Assembly (NCBI GenBank): GCA_017255395.1
Contig: JAFKDC010000014.1
Coordinates: forward strand, 1 to 64,000
DNA length: 64,000 nt
Reading direction: 5' to 3'
Origin: Enemella evansiae
GTDB taxonomy: Bacteria > Pseudomonadota > Alphaproteobacteria > Rhodobacterales > Rhodobacteraceae
Within the stretch, counting starts at the first letter, position 1, and each line of letters begins with the position of its first letter. Position numbers and translations under genes: made by a program. Shown here in pieces: positions 18,631 to 27,737 of the stretch. The notes below the pieces were generated by a model. The model was not told where the DNA came from. It ran no database searches and worked only from the letters and a program-made list of their open reading frames with translations.

Positions 18631-19724
18631 TTGCCGGTCGTGGTGTCGTCGCCGTCGGCGGGCGCGTCAGCCGGAGCCTCGGCACCATCCGCCGGCGCTT
18701 CGTCGGCCTCGGGCGCTGGGTCGACGGGTGCCGGGCTGTCCGGCGTTTCGTCTTCCACGGCTTCGGGGTCGGTGAACTCGGGCGCTGCGTCCTCCAGCCC
18801 TTCCCCCGGCTCGGCGGTGGGAATGCGCGTGGCCGCGGCGGTAAATCCCGAGGTCGCGTTCTCGTTCCGGAAGTAGTTGAAGAACTGGCTGTCCGGGGTC
18901 ATCACCATCGACGAATTGCCGCCGCGCAGGGCCGTTTCATAGGCCTGAAGCGAGCGGTAGAACGCAAAGAACTCGGGGTCGGCGCCATAGGCCTCTGCAA
19001 AGATGCTGTTGCGCTCGGCATCGGCCTCACCGCGGATCACGTTGGCCTCGCGTTCGGCCTCCGAAAGGGTCTCGACCACCGTACGATCCGCAAGGGCGCG
19101 TACGCGCTGCGCCGCCTCGTTACCGCGCGCGCGCTCGTCCGCCGCCTCACGCTCGCGTTCGGCGCGCATCCGGTCGAAGGTCGCGTCGAGGTTCTGCGAC
19201 GGCAGGTTCGTCTGCTTCAGGCGGACGTCCACCACGTCCAGCCCCAGCGAGCGGGCTTCGGCCCGGGCGCTGTCGCGGATACGGACCATCAGCGCACCGC
19301 GCTCTTCCGACAGGATGCGGTCGGATGTGACCTGATCGGCGCCCAACACTTCGCGAATCTGCGCGTTGAGGATGCCCGACAGACGATCCTCTGCCACACG
19401 CACTCCGCCCACGCCGACGGCCTGCCGGAACTGCACCACGTCGGCGATGCGGTAGCGGGCGAAGGCATCGACCACCAGACGGCGGTCGTCGGCGGGCGTG
19501 ACCTCGATGGTGTCGGTATCCAGCGACAGAATGCGGTCGTCATAGCGCACGACCTCCTGGATCAGCGGGATCTTGAAGGCGAGGCCCGGCTCTTCCTTGA
19601 CCGCCTTGATCTGGCCGAACTGAAGCACCAGCGCCTTTTCACGCTCGTCCACCACGAAGATCGAGGACAGCACGACCACGATGGCGACCACGAGGACGGG
19701 AAGGAAATAGGTTGTCTTGCGCAT
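18627..19724 (-). CDS. hflC: HflC, SPFH-domain regulator of FtsH protease
   Basis: A 365-residue membrane protein: one N-terminal transmembrane segment (YFLPVLVVAIVVVLSSIFVV), an SPFH/band-7 domain (about residues 25-200), a charged coiled-coil region (REREAADERARGNEAA) and a variable acidic, proline- and alanine-rich tail of about 70 residues. With HflK it forms a cage around FtsH and limits degradation of membrane substrates. The start is two bases after the hflK stop. The low-complexity tail (DPAPEADEAPADGAEAPAD) is longer than in the E. coli protein. Confidence 0.95.
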   Translation of the reverse strand: MRKTTYFLPVLVVAIVVVLSSIFVVDEREKALVLQFGQIKAVKEEPGLAFKIPLIQEVVRYDDRILSLDTDTIEVTPADDRRLVVDAFARYRIADVVQFRQAVGVGGVRVAEDRLSGILNAQIREVLGADQVTSDRILSEERGALMVRIRDSARAEARSLGLDVVDVRLKQTNLPSQNLDATFDRMRAEREREAADERARGNEAAQRVRALADRTVVETLSEAEREANVIRGEADAERNSIFAEAYGADPEFFAFYRSLQAYETALRGGNSSMVMTPDSQFFNYFRNENATSGFTAAATRIPTAEPGEGLEDAAPEFTDPEAVEDETPDSPAPVDPAPEADEAPADGAEAPADAPADGDDTTTGN

Positions 19725-19726
19725 GA

Positions 19727-20911
19727 TCAGTTGCCCCCGGTGCTGTCGTTGGATGCCGGACGGCGCAGTTCGTTGAGCGGAAGATAGGGCACGACGCCCC
19801 CGCCACCCGAGCCGCCACCGGCCACGGATTCGTCGAGGATCATCTTATCCACATCGCCCAGCACCTTCTCCATCGTCTCGATGTAGAGGCGGCGGCGCGT
19901 CACCTCGGGGGCCAGCGCGTATTCCTCCTGCACCGAGGTAAAGCGCGCGGCCTGACCCAGTGCCTCGTTGACCTGCTGGGCCCGATAGCCTTCGGCCTCT
20001 TCGCGCACCTGCGCGGCCTGACCGCGGGCCTCTGCGACGACGCGGTTGGCATAGGCGTCGGCCTGACGTTCCAGCCTGTCGCGCTCCTGCTCGGCGGCCT
20101 GAACCGCGCGGAAAGCGTCGATGACCTCGTCTGGCGGATCGGCGGTGTCGAGGTTGATCCGCACGATGCTGATGCCGCTGTCGTATTCGTCCAGCGTCGA
20201 CTGGATCTGTTCACGGGCGCCGTCGGCAATGGCGCCCCGGTCGCGGTTGAGGATCGGCGCAAGGTTCGACGCTGCAATGATCTCGCGCATCACCGATTCA
20301 GACGCCGCCTGAACAGTCAGCTGCGGATCGCGGATGTTGAAGAGCAGCTTCGCCGGATCGGCGATATTCCAGACCACCTGAAACTCGATGTCGACAATGT
20401 TGGCATCGGTGGTGAGCATCAGCCCGTCATTGCCACCGCGACCGCCGCCGATGGTCTCGGTACGTTCCGACGTCACGTTCACGACTTCGTAGGTCACAAC
20501 CGGCCAGGGCGCGAAGTTCAGACCCGGGTTGCCGGTCGACGAATATTCGCCAAGGAACAGTTCCACCGACTGCTCTTCGGGCCGCACGGTATAGAAGCTG
20601 CCGAAAGCCCAGAGCCCGACGAGGCCCAGAAGCCCCAGCACCACGGTGCCCTTGCCGAAGCCGCCACCGCCCATGCCGCCACCGCCGGTGCCATTCCGGC
20701 GCGCGCCATTGTCGCCGCCGCGGCCGCCCATGAGAACGCGCAGGCGTTCCTGCCCCTTCTTCATCAGCTCGTCGATCTCGGGGATCTGGCTGTCCTCGGG
20801 CCGGCGGCCACCGCCGCCCCCGCCTGAACTGGGCGGGCGTCCGTTGTTGCCGCCGCCGCCCTGGCTTCCGCCACCGCCGCCCCCCCAGGGGCCGCCGCTG
20901 TTACCTGCCAT
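19727..20911 (-). CDS. hflK: HflK, SPFH-domain regulator of FtsH protease
   Basis: A 394-residue partner of HflC. The N-terminal 45 residues are glycine- and proline-rich (runs of five to six G), then comes one transmembrane segment (VVLGLLGLVGLWAFGSFY) near residue 95, the SPFH domain and a coiled coil (AAEQERDRLERQADAYANR). The glycine-rich head is usual for HflK. It lies 71 bases downstream of gor. AGGAAGGACC precedes the ATG. Confidence 0.95.
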   Translation of the reverse strand: MAGNSGGPWGGGGGGSQGGGGNNGRPPSSGGGGGGRRPEDSQIPEIDELMKKGQERLRVLMGGRGGDNGARRNGTGGGGMGGGGFGKGTVVLGLLGLVGLWAFGSFYTVRPEEQSVELFLGEYSSTGNPGLNFAPWPVVTYEVVNVTSERTETIGGGRGGNDGLMLTTDANIVDIEFQVVWNIADPAKLLFNIRDPQLTVQAASESVMREIIAASNLAPILNRDRGAIADGAREQIQSTLDEYDSGISIVRINLDTADPPDEVIDAFRAVQAAEQERDRLERQADAYANRVVAEARGQAAQVREEAEGYRAQQVNEALGQAARFTSVQEEYALAPEVTRRRLYIETMEKVLGDVDKMILDESVAGGGSGGGGVVPYLPLNELRRPASNDSTGGN

Positions 20912-20982
20912 GAAGTCCGGTCCTTCCTGTATTCATTCTTGATGGTCTGTACCTGTGCATCACCGCGCGCAAATCAAGCGTA

Positions 20983-22425
20983 TCACGATTTTCGCATCGG
21001 CGTGCGCATGGTCACGATTTCCTCGGACATGGTCGGATGCACCGCCACCGTCCGGTCGAAGTCTTCCTTTGTCGCACCCATCTTTACGGCGATCCCGGCC
21101 AGCTGGATCATCTCTCCGGCCCCGGGTGCGACGATATGGCAGCCCAGCACCCTGCGGGTGTCGGCGCAGACGATCAGCTTCATCAGCACCCGGTCGCTGC
21201 GCTCGGCAAAGGCCGACTGCATGGGGCTGAAGGAGGTGCAATAGACCTCGATCGGTCCCTTGTCGCGGGCCTCTTCCTCGGTCTGGCCGATGCTGCCGAA
21301 TTCCGGCTGGGTGAAGACCGCCGAGGGGATCAGCTCGTGATCCACCGGCGTCGGGTTGCCCTTGAAGACGGTCTCGACGAAGGCCATGCCCTCGCGGATC
21401 GCCACCGGCGTCAGGTTCACGCGGTTGGTCACATCCCCGATGGCATAGACCGAAGGCACGGCGGTCTGGCTGTAGTCGTCGACCGGGATCGCCCCGTCGC
21501 GCCCGACCTCGATCCCCAGCGCCTCCAGCCCCAGGCCGTCGGTGTTGGGGCGCCGCCCGGTGGCGAAGAACACCGCGTCGAAGCTGCGGCGCTGGCCGCT
21601 GGTGGACTTGACGCTGACCGGCTGCCCGTCCGGCCCCGAGGGCGCCTCGGCGGCGGCGGCGAAGTCGCGCGCCTCGACGGGCGCATCGCGGGTTTCGTCA
21701 AGATCCGCCTCGCGGCACATCTCGACGATCTCGGTGCCCAGATGCAGATCGATGCCGCTGGCCTTCATCTGCTCGGCGATCAGGCCGCGCGCTTCGTCGT
21801 CGAAGCCGCGCAGGATCTGCGCGCCCCGGTAGAACTGCGTGACCTCGACGCCCAGCCCGTTGAGAATACAGGCGAATTCGCAGGCGATATAGCCGCCGCC
21901 AACGATCAGGATAGACTTCGGCAGCCTGGGCAGGTCAAAGATGTCGTCGGAGACCAGACCAAGGTTCGCGTTCTCGGCATCCGGTCGCACCGGACGCCCG
22001 CCGGTGGCGATCAGGATATGCTTCGCGGTCTTCGTCTCGCCGGTCGACAGCTCCACCGTATGCGCATCCTTCAGCGTGGCGCGGGCGTCGAAGGTCTCGA
22101 CCCCCGACCCGGCCAGAAGCTTGCGGTAGATACCTTCGAGACGGTCGAGCTCGGCGTGCAGCTTGCCCTGGAAGACCGACCAGTCGAAGGTGCCGTCGGG
22201 GATGTCCCAGCCGTTGGCGCGGGCCGCGGCGGGCATCCCGGCGTATTCCGAGGCGAAAACCATCAGCTTCTTCGGCACGCAGCCCCGGATGACGCAGGTA
22301 CCGCCGTAGCGGCTTTCCTCGGCCAAAGCCACCTTCGCGCCAGCCTCTCCGGCTGCAACGCGGGCCGCGCGGACGCCGCCGGACCCGCCACCGATGACGA
22401 AGAGATCGTAGTCGAAGTCGCTCAT
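20983..22425 (-). CDS. gor: Glutathione-disulfide reductase
   Basis: A 480-residue FAD/NADPH oxidoreductase that regenerates reduced glutathione. The FAD motif is GGGSGG (residues 12-17), the redox-active pair is Cys44/Cys49 in GGTCVIRGCVPKK, and the C-terminal active-site His-Pro lies in AVHPTMSEE. An alanine-rich insertion (FAAAAEAPSGPDGQP) sits in the NADPH domain near residue 270. The start at 22425 yields the normal MSDFDYDLFVIGGG. It is followed by hflK and preceded at 126 bases by the M15 peptidase gene; the block rpiA-M15-gor-hflKC-degP is all in one direction. Confidence 0.95.
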   Translation of the reverse strand: MSDFDYDLFVIGGGSGGVRAARVAAGEAGAKVALAEESRYGGTCVIRGCVPKKLMVFASEYAGMPAAARANGWDIPDGTFDWSVFQGKLHAELDRLEGIYRKLLAGSGVETFDARATLKDAHTVELSTGETKTAKHILIATGGRPVRPDAENANLGLVSDDIFDLPRLPKSILIVGGGYIACEFACILNGLGVEVTQFYRGAQILRGFDDEARGLIAEQMKASGIDLHLGTEIVEMCREADLDETRDAPVEARDFAAAAEAPSGPDGQPVSVKSTSGQRRSFDAVFFATGRRPNTDGLGLEALGIEVGRDGAIPVDDYSQTAVPSVYAIGDVTNRVNLTPVAIREGMAFVETVFKGNPTPVDHELIPSAVFTQPEFGSIGQTEEEARDKGPIEVYCTSFSPMQSAFAERSDRVLMKLIVCADTRRVLGCHIVAPGAGEMIQLAGIAVKMGATKEDFDRTVAVHPTMSEEIVTMRTPMRKS

Positions 22426-22551
22426 GGGGTGCCTCGTGCCTCGTGCCTCATGTCCCGCAGGAGGTATTTCACAGCCCGCCGGGCTTGGCCAGACCACCCG
22501 TGGCCGCGGACACCCCGCCGGAACCGGTTCCGGGGACGGCGCCGCGCCGCC

Positions 22552-23202
22552 TCAGCGCCCGCTGCGCGAGAAGTGCTGGTAGTCCTTCGCGCTGCGCCAT
22601 GTGCCGCCCCAGCCCCAGCCGCGCGCGGCGAAGGCGCGCACCACCGCGTCGCCCTCGCGGATGACGCCGGGCACCCCGGCGCCGCGCTCCGCCGGCTGGT
22701 CGAAGTCGACGCCCGCCGCCGGGGTGGTGCCGCCCCGCGTCACATAGGGGTTCTGCACCGGGTTGATGTCGACGGCGGTGCCGAAGGCGTGATCCGACAG
22801 CCGCGTGCCGCCCCCAACCCTGCGACAGTTGAAAGCCGAGGTGTTGTTCGCCGCCATCGACAGCGCGTCCCTGCCGCCGAATTCGTGCACGGGACGCATC
22901 TGCTGGATCGGGTAGCCCGCCTGATACAGCGCGGCGAAGATATCCAGCAGGGTCTCGGCCTCTGTCGCGGCGGCGACCAGATGGCCCAAGCGCCGGTCGC
23001 CGGTAAAATCGTGATGCGGGATCGTCAGAAGCCGCAGCTCCGCGCGCCCCGCACAGCCCAGGCCCGGGTGCCAGGACACGCCCTGCATCCTCTGCCAGAG
23101 CGCATCGGGGATCGGCTCGGCCCGCCCACGCGGCTCCTGCGCGGGCAAGGCAGAGGCCAGCAGGGTCAGGATCGCGGCGCAGGGCAAGGGTCGCAGCGGC
23201 AT
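22552..23202 (-). CDS. M15-family D-Ala-D-Ala carboxypeptidase-like protein
   Basis: A 216-residue exported peptidase. A signal peptide (LRPLPCAAILTLLASALPAQE) is followed by a VanY/M15 fold with zinc-site residues in RLSDHAFGTAVDINP (His and Asp) and DYQHFSRSGR (terminal His). It probably trims peptidoglycan stem peptides in the periplasm. The catalytic stretch is complete. The start at 23202 is the first ATG giving a signal peptide. Upstream is a 215-base non-coding gap to rpiA. Confidence 0.85.
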   Translation of the reverse strand: MPLRPLPCAAILTLLASALPAQEPRGRAEPIPDALWQRMQGVSWHPGLGCAGRAELRLLTIPHHDFTGDRRLGHLVAAATEAETLLDIFAALYQAGYPIQQMRPVHEFGGRDALSMAANNTSAFNCRRVGGGTRLSDHAFGTAVDINPVQNPYVTRGGTTPAAGVDFDQPAERGAGVPGVIREGDAVVRAFAARGWGWGGTWRSAKDYQHFSRSGR

Positions 23203-23417
23203 GGGATCGCCTTTCCGGCTGAAAACCAGTCGCGCAAATCTGGCCGCATCGGGACCAGCCCCGTCAAGGCGGGAATACCGGAAGACAAGGCGCCGGAGGA
23301 CCCGCTGGCGATGCCAGGCCATGAGCCCCTCGCGAAGGCAGGGAGGCGCGCGCCTGATGGGCACCACCCGCCGTTGCACAGGACGGGCGGGCACCGGGCC
23401 GCCCGAACCCGATCCGG

Positions 23418-24200
23418 TCAGACGTCGCGGAACAGGTTCTCGTCCTCGACGAAGTCCAGACGGTCCTCGCTGACGGTGCCCGCGTTGATGTCGCGCGTCT
23501 CGACCCGGCCATCGCCGAAGCCGATCACCACCTGGTCGCAGATGTCGATGAACAACCCGTTCTCCACCACGCCCGGCACCTGGTTCAGCACCATGGCCAG
23601 CTGGCGCGCATTGCCGATCCGGCCTAGGTGCAGGTCGAGGATGTGGTTGCCCTCGTCGGTCACATAGGGCCGCTCGCCGTTCATGCGCAGGGTCGCCTTG
23701 CGGCCCATCACGTCCATGGACACAAGCATTTCTTCGATCAGCGCCTGCGAGGTCTGCCAGCCGAAGGGAATGACCTCGACCGGAAGGGGGAAGTTGCCGA
23801 GGCTCTCGACCTCCTTCGCAGCGTCGGCGATCACCACCATCTGGTCCGAGGCGGTGGCCACGATCTTTTCCTGCAACAGCGCACCGCCGCCGCCCTTGAT
23901 CAGGCTGAGGTCGCTGTCGAATTCGTCGGCGCCGTCGATGGTGATATCCAGCCACTTGGCCTCGTCGAGAGAGATCACCTCGATGCCCACCTCGCGGGCC
24001 AGATCGGCGGTGCGGGTCGAGGTCGGCACACCGCGAAAGCGCAGCCCCTCCTCGCGGACCTTCTCGCCCAGGCAGCGCACCAGCCAGGCGGCGGTGGAGC
24101 CGGTGCCAAGGCCCACGCGCATCCCGCTTTCCACGAATTCCGCCGCGCGTTTGGCGGCAACGAACTTGGCCTTGTCGATGGGCGAGAGCTCTCCGGACAT
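23418..24200 (-). CDS. rpiA: Ribose-5-phosphate isomerase A
   Basis: A 260-residue cytoplasmic enzyme that interconverts ribose-5-phosphate and ribulose-5-phosphate in the pentose phosphate pathway. Family motifs are GLGTGSTAAW (residues about 30-39), the catalytic-base region DGADEFD, and KGGGGALLQEKI. Length is slightly longer than E. coli RpiA (219) but normal for alphaproteobacteria. The start at 24200 follows AAGGGGAT. Transcription is leftwards towards the M15 and gor genes. Confidence 0.96.
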   Translation of the reverse strand: MSGELSPIDKAKFVAAKRAAEFVESGMRVGLGTGSTAAWLVRCLGEKVREEGLRFRGVPTSTRTADLAREVGIEVISLDEAKWLDITIDGADEFDSDLSLIKGGGGALLQEKIVATASDQMVVIADAAKEVESLGNFPLPVEVIPFGWQTSQALIEEMLVSMDVMGRKATLRMNGERPYVTDEGNHILDLHLGRIGNARQLAMVLNQVPGVVENGLFIDICDQVVIGFGDGRVETRDINAGTVSEDRLDFVEDENLFRDV

Positions 24201-24703
24201 TGGTATCCCCTTCAGGTGCGGCAGACGTCGCGCCCTTATAGGGCGGCAGGCGTCGCGGCGCGAGAGGCAAAGGCGAGATTTCATCCCATGCCCGGATCGC
24301 GGCGGGGCCAGCCACCCGCCTGCCCGCCGCGCGAAGCGGGCGGACGGCCCGGACCCGGGCGCAAACCGGGATGGCGCGGTTGCTGCTGTCCCCCGCATCG
24401 GGGCGGGCAAGCGGCGCCCGCATGCGGGACGCGCGGAGGCGGCGGAGGCGGGGGTATCGGGGCGCAGGCCGCGAAGGCCATACGCGGGCCAATCACCCGC
24501 ACGATGGGGGCAGCCCGCGCGCCGGTGCCGGGCCACGCGCGCCATGTTGCGCGCGGACGCGAGGGGCGAAAGCGCGACTTTCGGGCTTGCCTCCACCGCG
24601 CCTGCCCGCAACATGGCGCGCACCCCGCCTTCCGGTCCCGTGCCGGGCCGATAGGCTGGCATGCCGCGCCAAGGACAGGCGCCTTCACGAATAAGAGGCC
24701 CCC
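24201..24703. other. Intergenic stretch between rpiA and the spermidine-synthase-like gene
   Basis: About 500 bases between divergent genes. No recognised gene. The main structure is a 15-base inverted repeat at 24537-24551 and 24607-24621. The remainder is very GC-rich without clear motifs. Confidence 0.5.
24537..24621. repeat. 15-base inverted repeat
   Basis: GCGCGCCATGTTGCG at 24537-24551 is exactly complementary to CGCAACATGGCGCGC at 24607-24621, with 55 bases between the arms. It lies in the divergent rpiA/spermidine-synthase-like region. There is no T-run. Confidence 0.6.
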
Positions 24704-24766
24704 ATGCGCCCTGCCCCGCTCTGACTACTGGTCACGCTGCAAGCCGCCGTTTCGGCGGCCTCGCTG

Positions 24767-26170
24767 GTGGTCGAGATCGTGGCGGGCCGGATGCTGGCGC
24801 CCTACGTGGGCATGTCGCTGTATACCTGGACCTCGGTCATCGCGGTGGTGCTTGCGGGCTTTTCCGTGGGCCACTGGATCGGCGGACGGCTGGCCGAGCA
24901 CCCGCGCGGGCTGGCACTGACCGGCTGGGGGCTGGTGGCGGCGGCATTGAGCACCGCGCTGGCCGGGGTGGCGCTGCGCGCCTCGGCCCCCCTGCTGATG
25001 GAGATCGGCAACCCGGTGGGCGCGATCACCGCGCTGACGCTGGCCGCCTTCTTCCTGCCCTCGCTCTTTGCCGGGATCCCGGCACCAGTGCTGACGCAGG
25101 TCTCTCTGGCCGCGCCGCAGGGACAGGGGCGCGCGCTGGGGGCGATGTTCGCAGCCGGTGCCGTGGGCGCCATCGCCGGTACTCTGCTTGCGGGCTTCGT
25201 CTTCATCTCGTGGCTGGGCAGCGCCTGGACGCTGGCGGCGGTCACCGGCGTCTACCTCTGTGCCGCGGCGCTGTGCCTGTGGCTGGCGCGGCGGCTGAGC
25301 GCGGCGCCGGTCATGGCGCTGGCGGTCGCGGCGGGCCTGCTGGCGGCGCGGCCCGGCCCCTGCACGGTGGAAAGCCGCTACTTCTGCCTGCAATCCATCG
25401 ATGTCGCCGCCGATCCCACCCGACCGACACGGGCCATGGTGATCGACCACCTCGTGCACGGCATCTCGGCCCGGGATGCGCCCGAGGTCATGTTCACCCC
25501 GCACACCGCCATGCTGGACGCCCTTTCCCGGCTGCGCGCCCCACAGCCCGGGTTTTCCAGCTTTCACATCGGCGGCGGCAACTACGCCCTGCCCCGCGCC
25601 TTCGCGGCCCGGGGCAGCGGCCCTGTGACGGTCGCCGAGATCGACCCGGCGGTGACGGCGCTGGCAGAGCGCGATTTCTGGTTCGACCCCGCCAGCGCCA
25701 CGATCCTGCACGAGGACGCCCGCCGCGCATTGCTGCTGTCGCCGGAACGCTACGACGTGATCATCGGGGATGCCTTCACCGATACCGCCGTGCCGCAGCA
25801 TCTGGTGACCTCGGAGTTCTTCGCGCTGGTGGCCGGGCGGCTGACGCCCGGCGGCAGCTACCTGATGAACGTGATCGACTACGCCGACCGGATGCAGGCG
25901 ACGGGCAGCCTTGTGGCGACGCTGCGGCGGCATTTCCCGGTGGTCGAGGTCTGGACCGAGGCGCGGCGGCCCGCCCCCGGGGAGCGCGTGGTCATGGTTA
26001 TCGCAGCCGGGGACAGGCCCACAGGGGCCGACAGCTTTGCCGTTCCCGCGCCGGAGCGCACCACATTCGCGGCGCTGGGGCCCGGCTTCATCGACCGGCT
26101 GGCGGCGGAGGCCATGGTGCTGACCGACGATTTCGCCCCCATCGACCGGCTGGTGGGCGCGCGGGACTGA
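24767..26170 (+). CDS. Spermidine-synthase-like (fused membrane/SAM-fold) protein, 5' end interrupted
   Basis: The open part codes 467 residues. About six transmembrane segments occupy residues 1-200, and a spermidine-synthase-type Rossmann domain follows (FHIGGGNYALPRAF, TVAEIDPAVTALA, DVIIGDAFTDTAVP). The family transfers aminopropyl groups, but fused membrane forms are mostly uncharacterised. The natural start appears to be the ATG at 24704, with AAGAGG at 24693-24698. That reading is stopped at its seventh codon by TGA (24722-24724) and continues in frame as LLVTLQAAVSAASLVVEIV. The GTG at 24767 is only the first usable start after the stop and lacks a ribosome binding site. The gene is therefore probably silenced or truncated. 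Confidence 0.7.
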   Translation: MVEIVAGRMLAPYVGMSLYTWTSVIAVVLAGFSVGHWIGGRLAEHPRGLALTGWGLVAAALSTALAGVALRASAPLLMEIGNPVGAITALTLAAFFLPSLFAGIPAPVLTQVSLAAPQGQGRALGAMFAAGAVGAIAGTLLAGFVFISWLGSAWTLAAVTGVYLCAAALCLWLARRLSAAPVMALAVAAGLLAARPGPCTVESRYFCLQSIDVAADPTRPTRAMVIDHLVHGISARDAPEVMFTPHTAMLDALSRLRAPQPGFSSFHIGGGNYALPRAFAARGSGPVTVAEIDPAVTALAERDFWFDPASATILHEDARRALLLSPERYDVIIGDAFTDTAVPQHLVTSEFFALVAGRLTPGGSYLMNVIDYADRMQATGSLVATLRRHFPVVEVWTEARRPAPGERVVMVIAAGDRPTGADSFAVPAPERTTFAALGPGFIDRLAAEAMVLTDDFAPIDRLVGARD

Positions 26171-26246
26171 CCTGCGCCGTACTGGCCCCCGGCGGGCGGG
26201 TCAGCAGAGGGGGGGGGTGGCGGTGCGTCCGGGTCGTCCGGCCGAC

Positions 26247-26280
26247 CCGCCGAGGGCTATTTGGAAGACCAAAGAAGCAG
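26247..26280 (+). repeat. Dispersed TATTT/AGAAG intergenic repeat, copy 3
   Basis: CCGCCGAGGGCTATTT then GGAAGACCAAAGAAGCAG. It lies in the 243-base region between convergent genes, which otherwise shows nothing. Confidence 0.6.
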
Positions 26281-26413
26281 GGGCTTTGACCAGCGACGGG
26301 CGGTCACGGGCAGGCCTACGGGGGCTGGTCGATGCGCCCGACCTTTGACCGGGCGCATACCGGGAGACGAAAGTTCTATGCAGTACAGGGTCCGGGTGAC
26401 CGGAACCCACGCC

Positions 26414-27097
26414 TCAGAGCGGGATCGGAATGCCTGCCGCCTGCACTGCGCCCGTGGGCAAGCCGGTGGGCGAGCCGCCCTCGGGCTCATCCGAGACGGC
26501 GAGGGTCGAGCCCGGAACCCGGGCGGCCATCTCGTCCGACAACACGACGATGTGATCGCCACCCGGCGACATGACCCCGAGTGAGATCGGCTGTTCGCCG
26601 TCCGGGATCAGCCAGAGTTGCAAGACACGGCCCTCGGGCAGGTCGCCGGCGCGATAGTCGATGGCCACCGTGTGGGTCGGCGGGTCGATGCGCACGTCGA
26701 AGGCCAGCGTGCCCGACACCGGCTCGAGCGAGGCGAGAATTTCGGGGCGCGGCGTTTCCAGCACACCCGACACGAAGACCGCCCAGGACAGGGCTGCCCC
26801 GGCCATGGCGCCGCCGAGGTAGGGCAGAAGCTGGCGCCAGACCGGCAGCCGCGTGTCGCCATAGGCCTCGGCCTCGATGCGGCGGATCACGGCGGGGGGC
26901 GGCGTCAGCTCTGGTATCGCGTCGGTGAAGCTGGCGAAATACTCGGACCAGGCCGCGACGTCCTGCCGCAGGTCCGGGTCGCGCGCCAGGCGGGCCTCGA
27001 AGGCGGCCTGTTCGCCCGGGTCCAGCAGGCCCAGCACATATTCGGCGGCGACGGCCTCCCAGCCGCCGGGCAGCACGGTATCGTCCTTCCCTGTCAT
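26414..27097 (-). CDS. Anti-sigma factor, RskA-like
   Basis: A 227-residue membrane-anchored anti-sigma factor. The cytoplasmic N-terminal domain (AAEYVLGLLDPGEQAAFEARLARD) binds the sigma factor, one transmembrane segment follows near residue 100 (LGGAMAGAALSWAVFVSGVL), and the periplasmic RskA domain carries VLQLWLIPDG and SLGVMSPGG. It holds the partner ECF sigma factor inactive until a signal arrives. It lacks the H-x3-C-x2-C zinc motif, as in RskA. The start overlaps the sigma gene stop (ATGA), so production is coupled one to one. Confidence 0.9.
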   Translation of the reverse strand: MTGKDDTVLPGGWEAVAAEYVLGLLDPGEQAAFEARLARDPDLRQDVAAWSEYFASFTDAIPELTPPPAVIRRIEAEAYGDTRLPVWRQLLPYLGGAMAGAALSWAVFVSGVLETPRPEILASLEPVSGTLAFDVRIDPPTHTVAIDYRAGDLPEGRVLQLWLIPDGEQPISLGVMSPGGDHIVVLSDEMAARVPGSTLAVSDEPEGGSPTGLPTGAVQAAGIPIPL

Positions 27098-27645
27098 CGG
27101 CTCAGGCACTCCCGCAGTTGCAGGAGGCTGCGGCGCAGCCATGTCCGCACGGTGTTCAGCTTCACCCCGGTCGATTCGGAGAGTTCCGCGTAGGTCATGC
27201 CCTGAAGGTAGGCCTGCCGCACCATCGAGGCCCGGTCATCGGGCAGTTCGTCGAGGCAGGCGTTCAGCACCCGCGCCTCGTCGCGTTCCACCGCGCGGGC
27301 CTCTGGCCCCGGCTGCGGGTCGTAGAGGCGTTCGGCGATCTCCACCGGCTCGGTCGCCGTACCTTCGCGCCGGGCGCGGCGCAGGCGGTCGATGGCGGCG
27401 TTGCGCGTGATGGTGATGAGCCATGTCATGGGCGAGTATCCATTGGCCTTGTAGCTGTCCGCCCGGTGCCAGATCCGCAGGAAGACCTCCTGCAGGACCT
27501 CTTCGGCCTGGGCCTCGTCCCTCAAGACACGCGAGGCGATGCCAAAGAGTTTCGCCGAGGTCCTCTCGTAGAGCTCGCGAAACGATTTGCGATGGCCCAT
27601 GGCCACGCGGGCGATCAGCGCCTCGATCTCTTCCTGAGGTGTCAT
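27094..27645 (-). CDS. ECF RNA polymerase sigma factor, SigK-like
   Basis: A 183-residue extracytoplasmic-function sigma factor with region 2 ([23 protein letters not shown], about residues 37-60, and the -10-contacting [20 protein letters not shown]) and region 4 ([32 protein letters not shown]...[12 protein letters not shown]). It is coupled to the RskA-like anti-sigma gene. The signal and regulon are not visible. It is divergent from cobS; the 92-base intergenic region holds TTGCA-N5-TGCAA, possibly a regulator site. Confidence 0.93.
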   Translation of the reverse strand: MTPQEEIEALIARVAMGHRKSFRELYERTSAKLFGIASRVLRDEAQAEEVLQEVFLRIWHRADSYKANGYSPMTWLITITRNAAIDRLRRARREGTATEPVEIAERLYDPQPGPEARAVERDEARVLNACLDELPDDRASMVRQAYLQGMTYAELSESTGVKLNTVRTWLRRSLLQLRECLSR

Positions 27646-27688
27646 CGTGTCGTCTTGCCCGCTTCCCCTTGCCCCTCATCCAGATATG

Positions 27689-27703
27689 TTGCACCTACTG
27701 CAA
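27689..27703. promoter_or_regulatory. Palindrome between the ECF sigma gene and cobS
   Basis: TTGCA-CCTAC-TGCAA, five-base arms with a five-base centre, 44 bases from the sigma start and 35 from the cobS start. It is suitably placed for a repressor or activator of either gene. Nothing links it to a specific protein. Confidence 0.35.
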
Positions 27704-27737
27704 GGCAATCGAGCTTGAACTGAAGGACGGTGCAACC

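Noticed and set aside
22455-22480. A possible eighth TATTT repeat before gor (GGAGGTATTTCACAGCC)
   Set aside because: Only the TATTT half is present; the AGAAG half is missing, so it was not counted.
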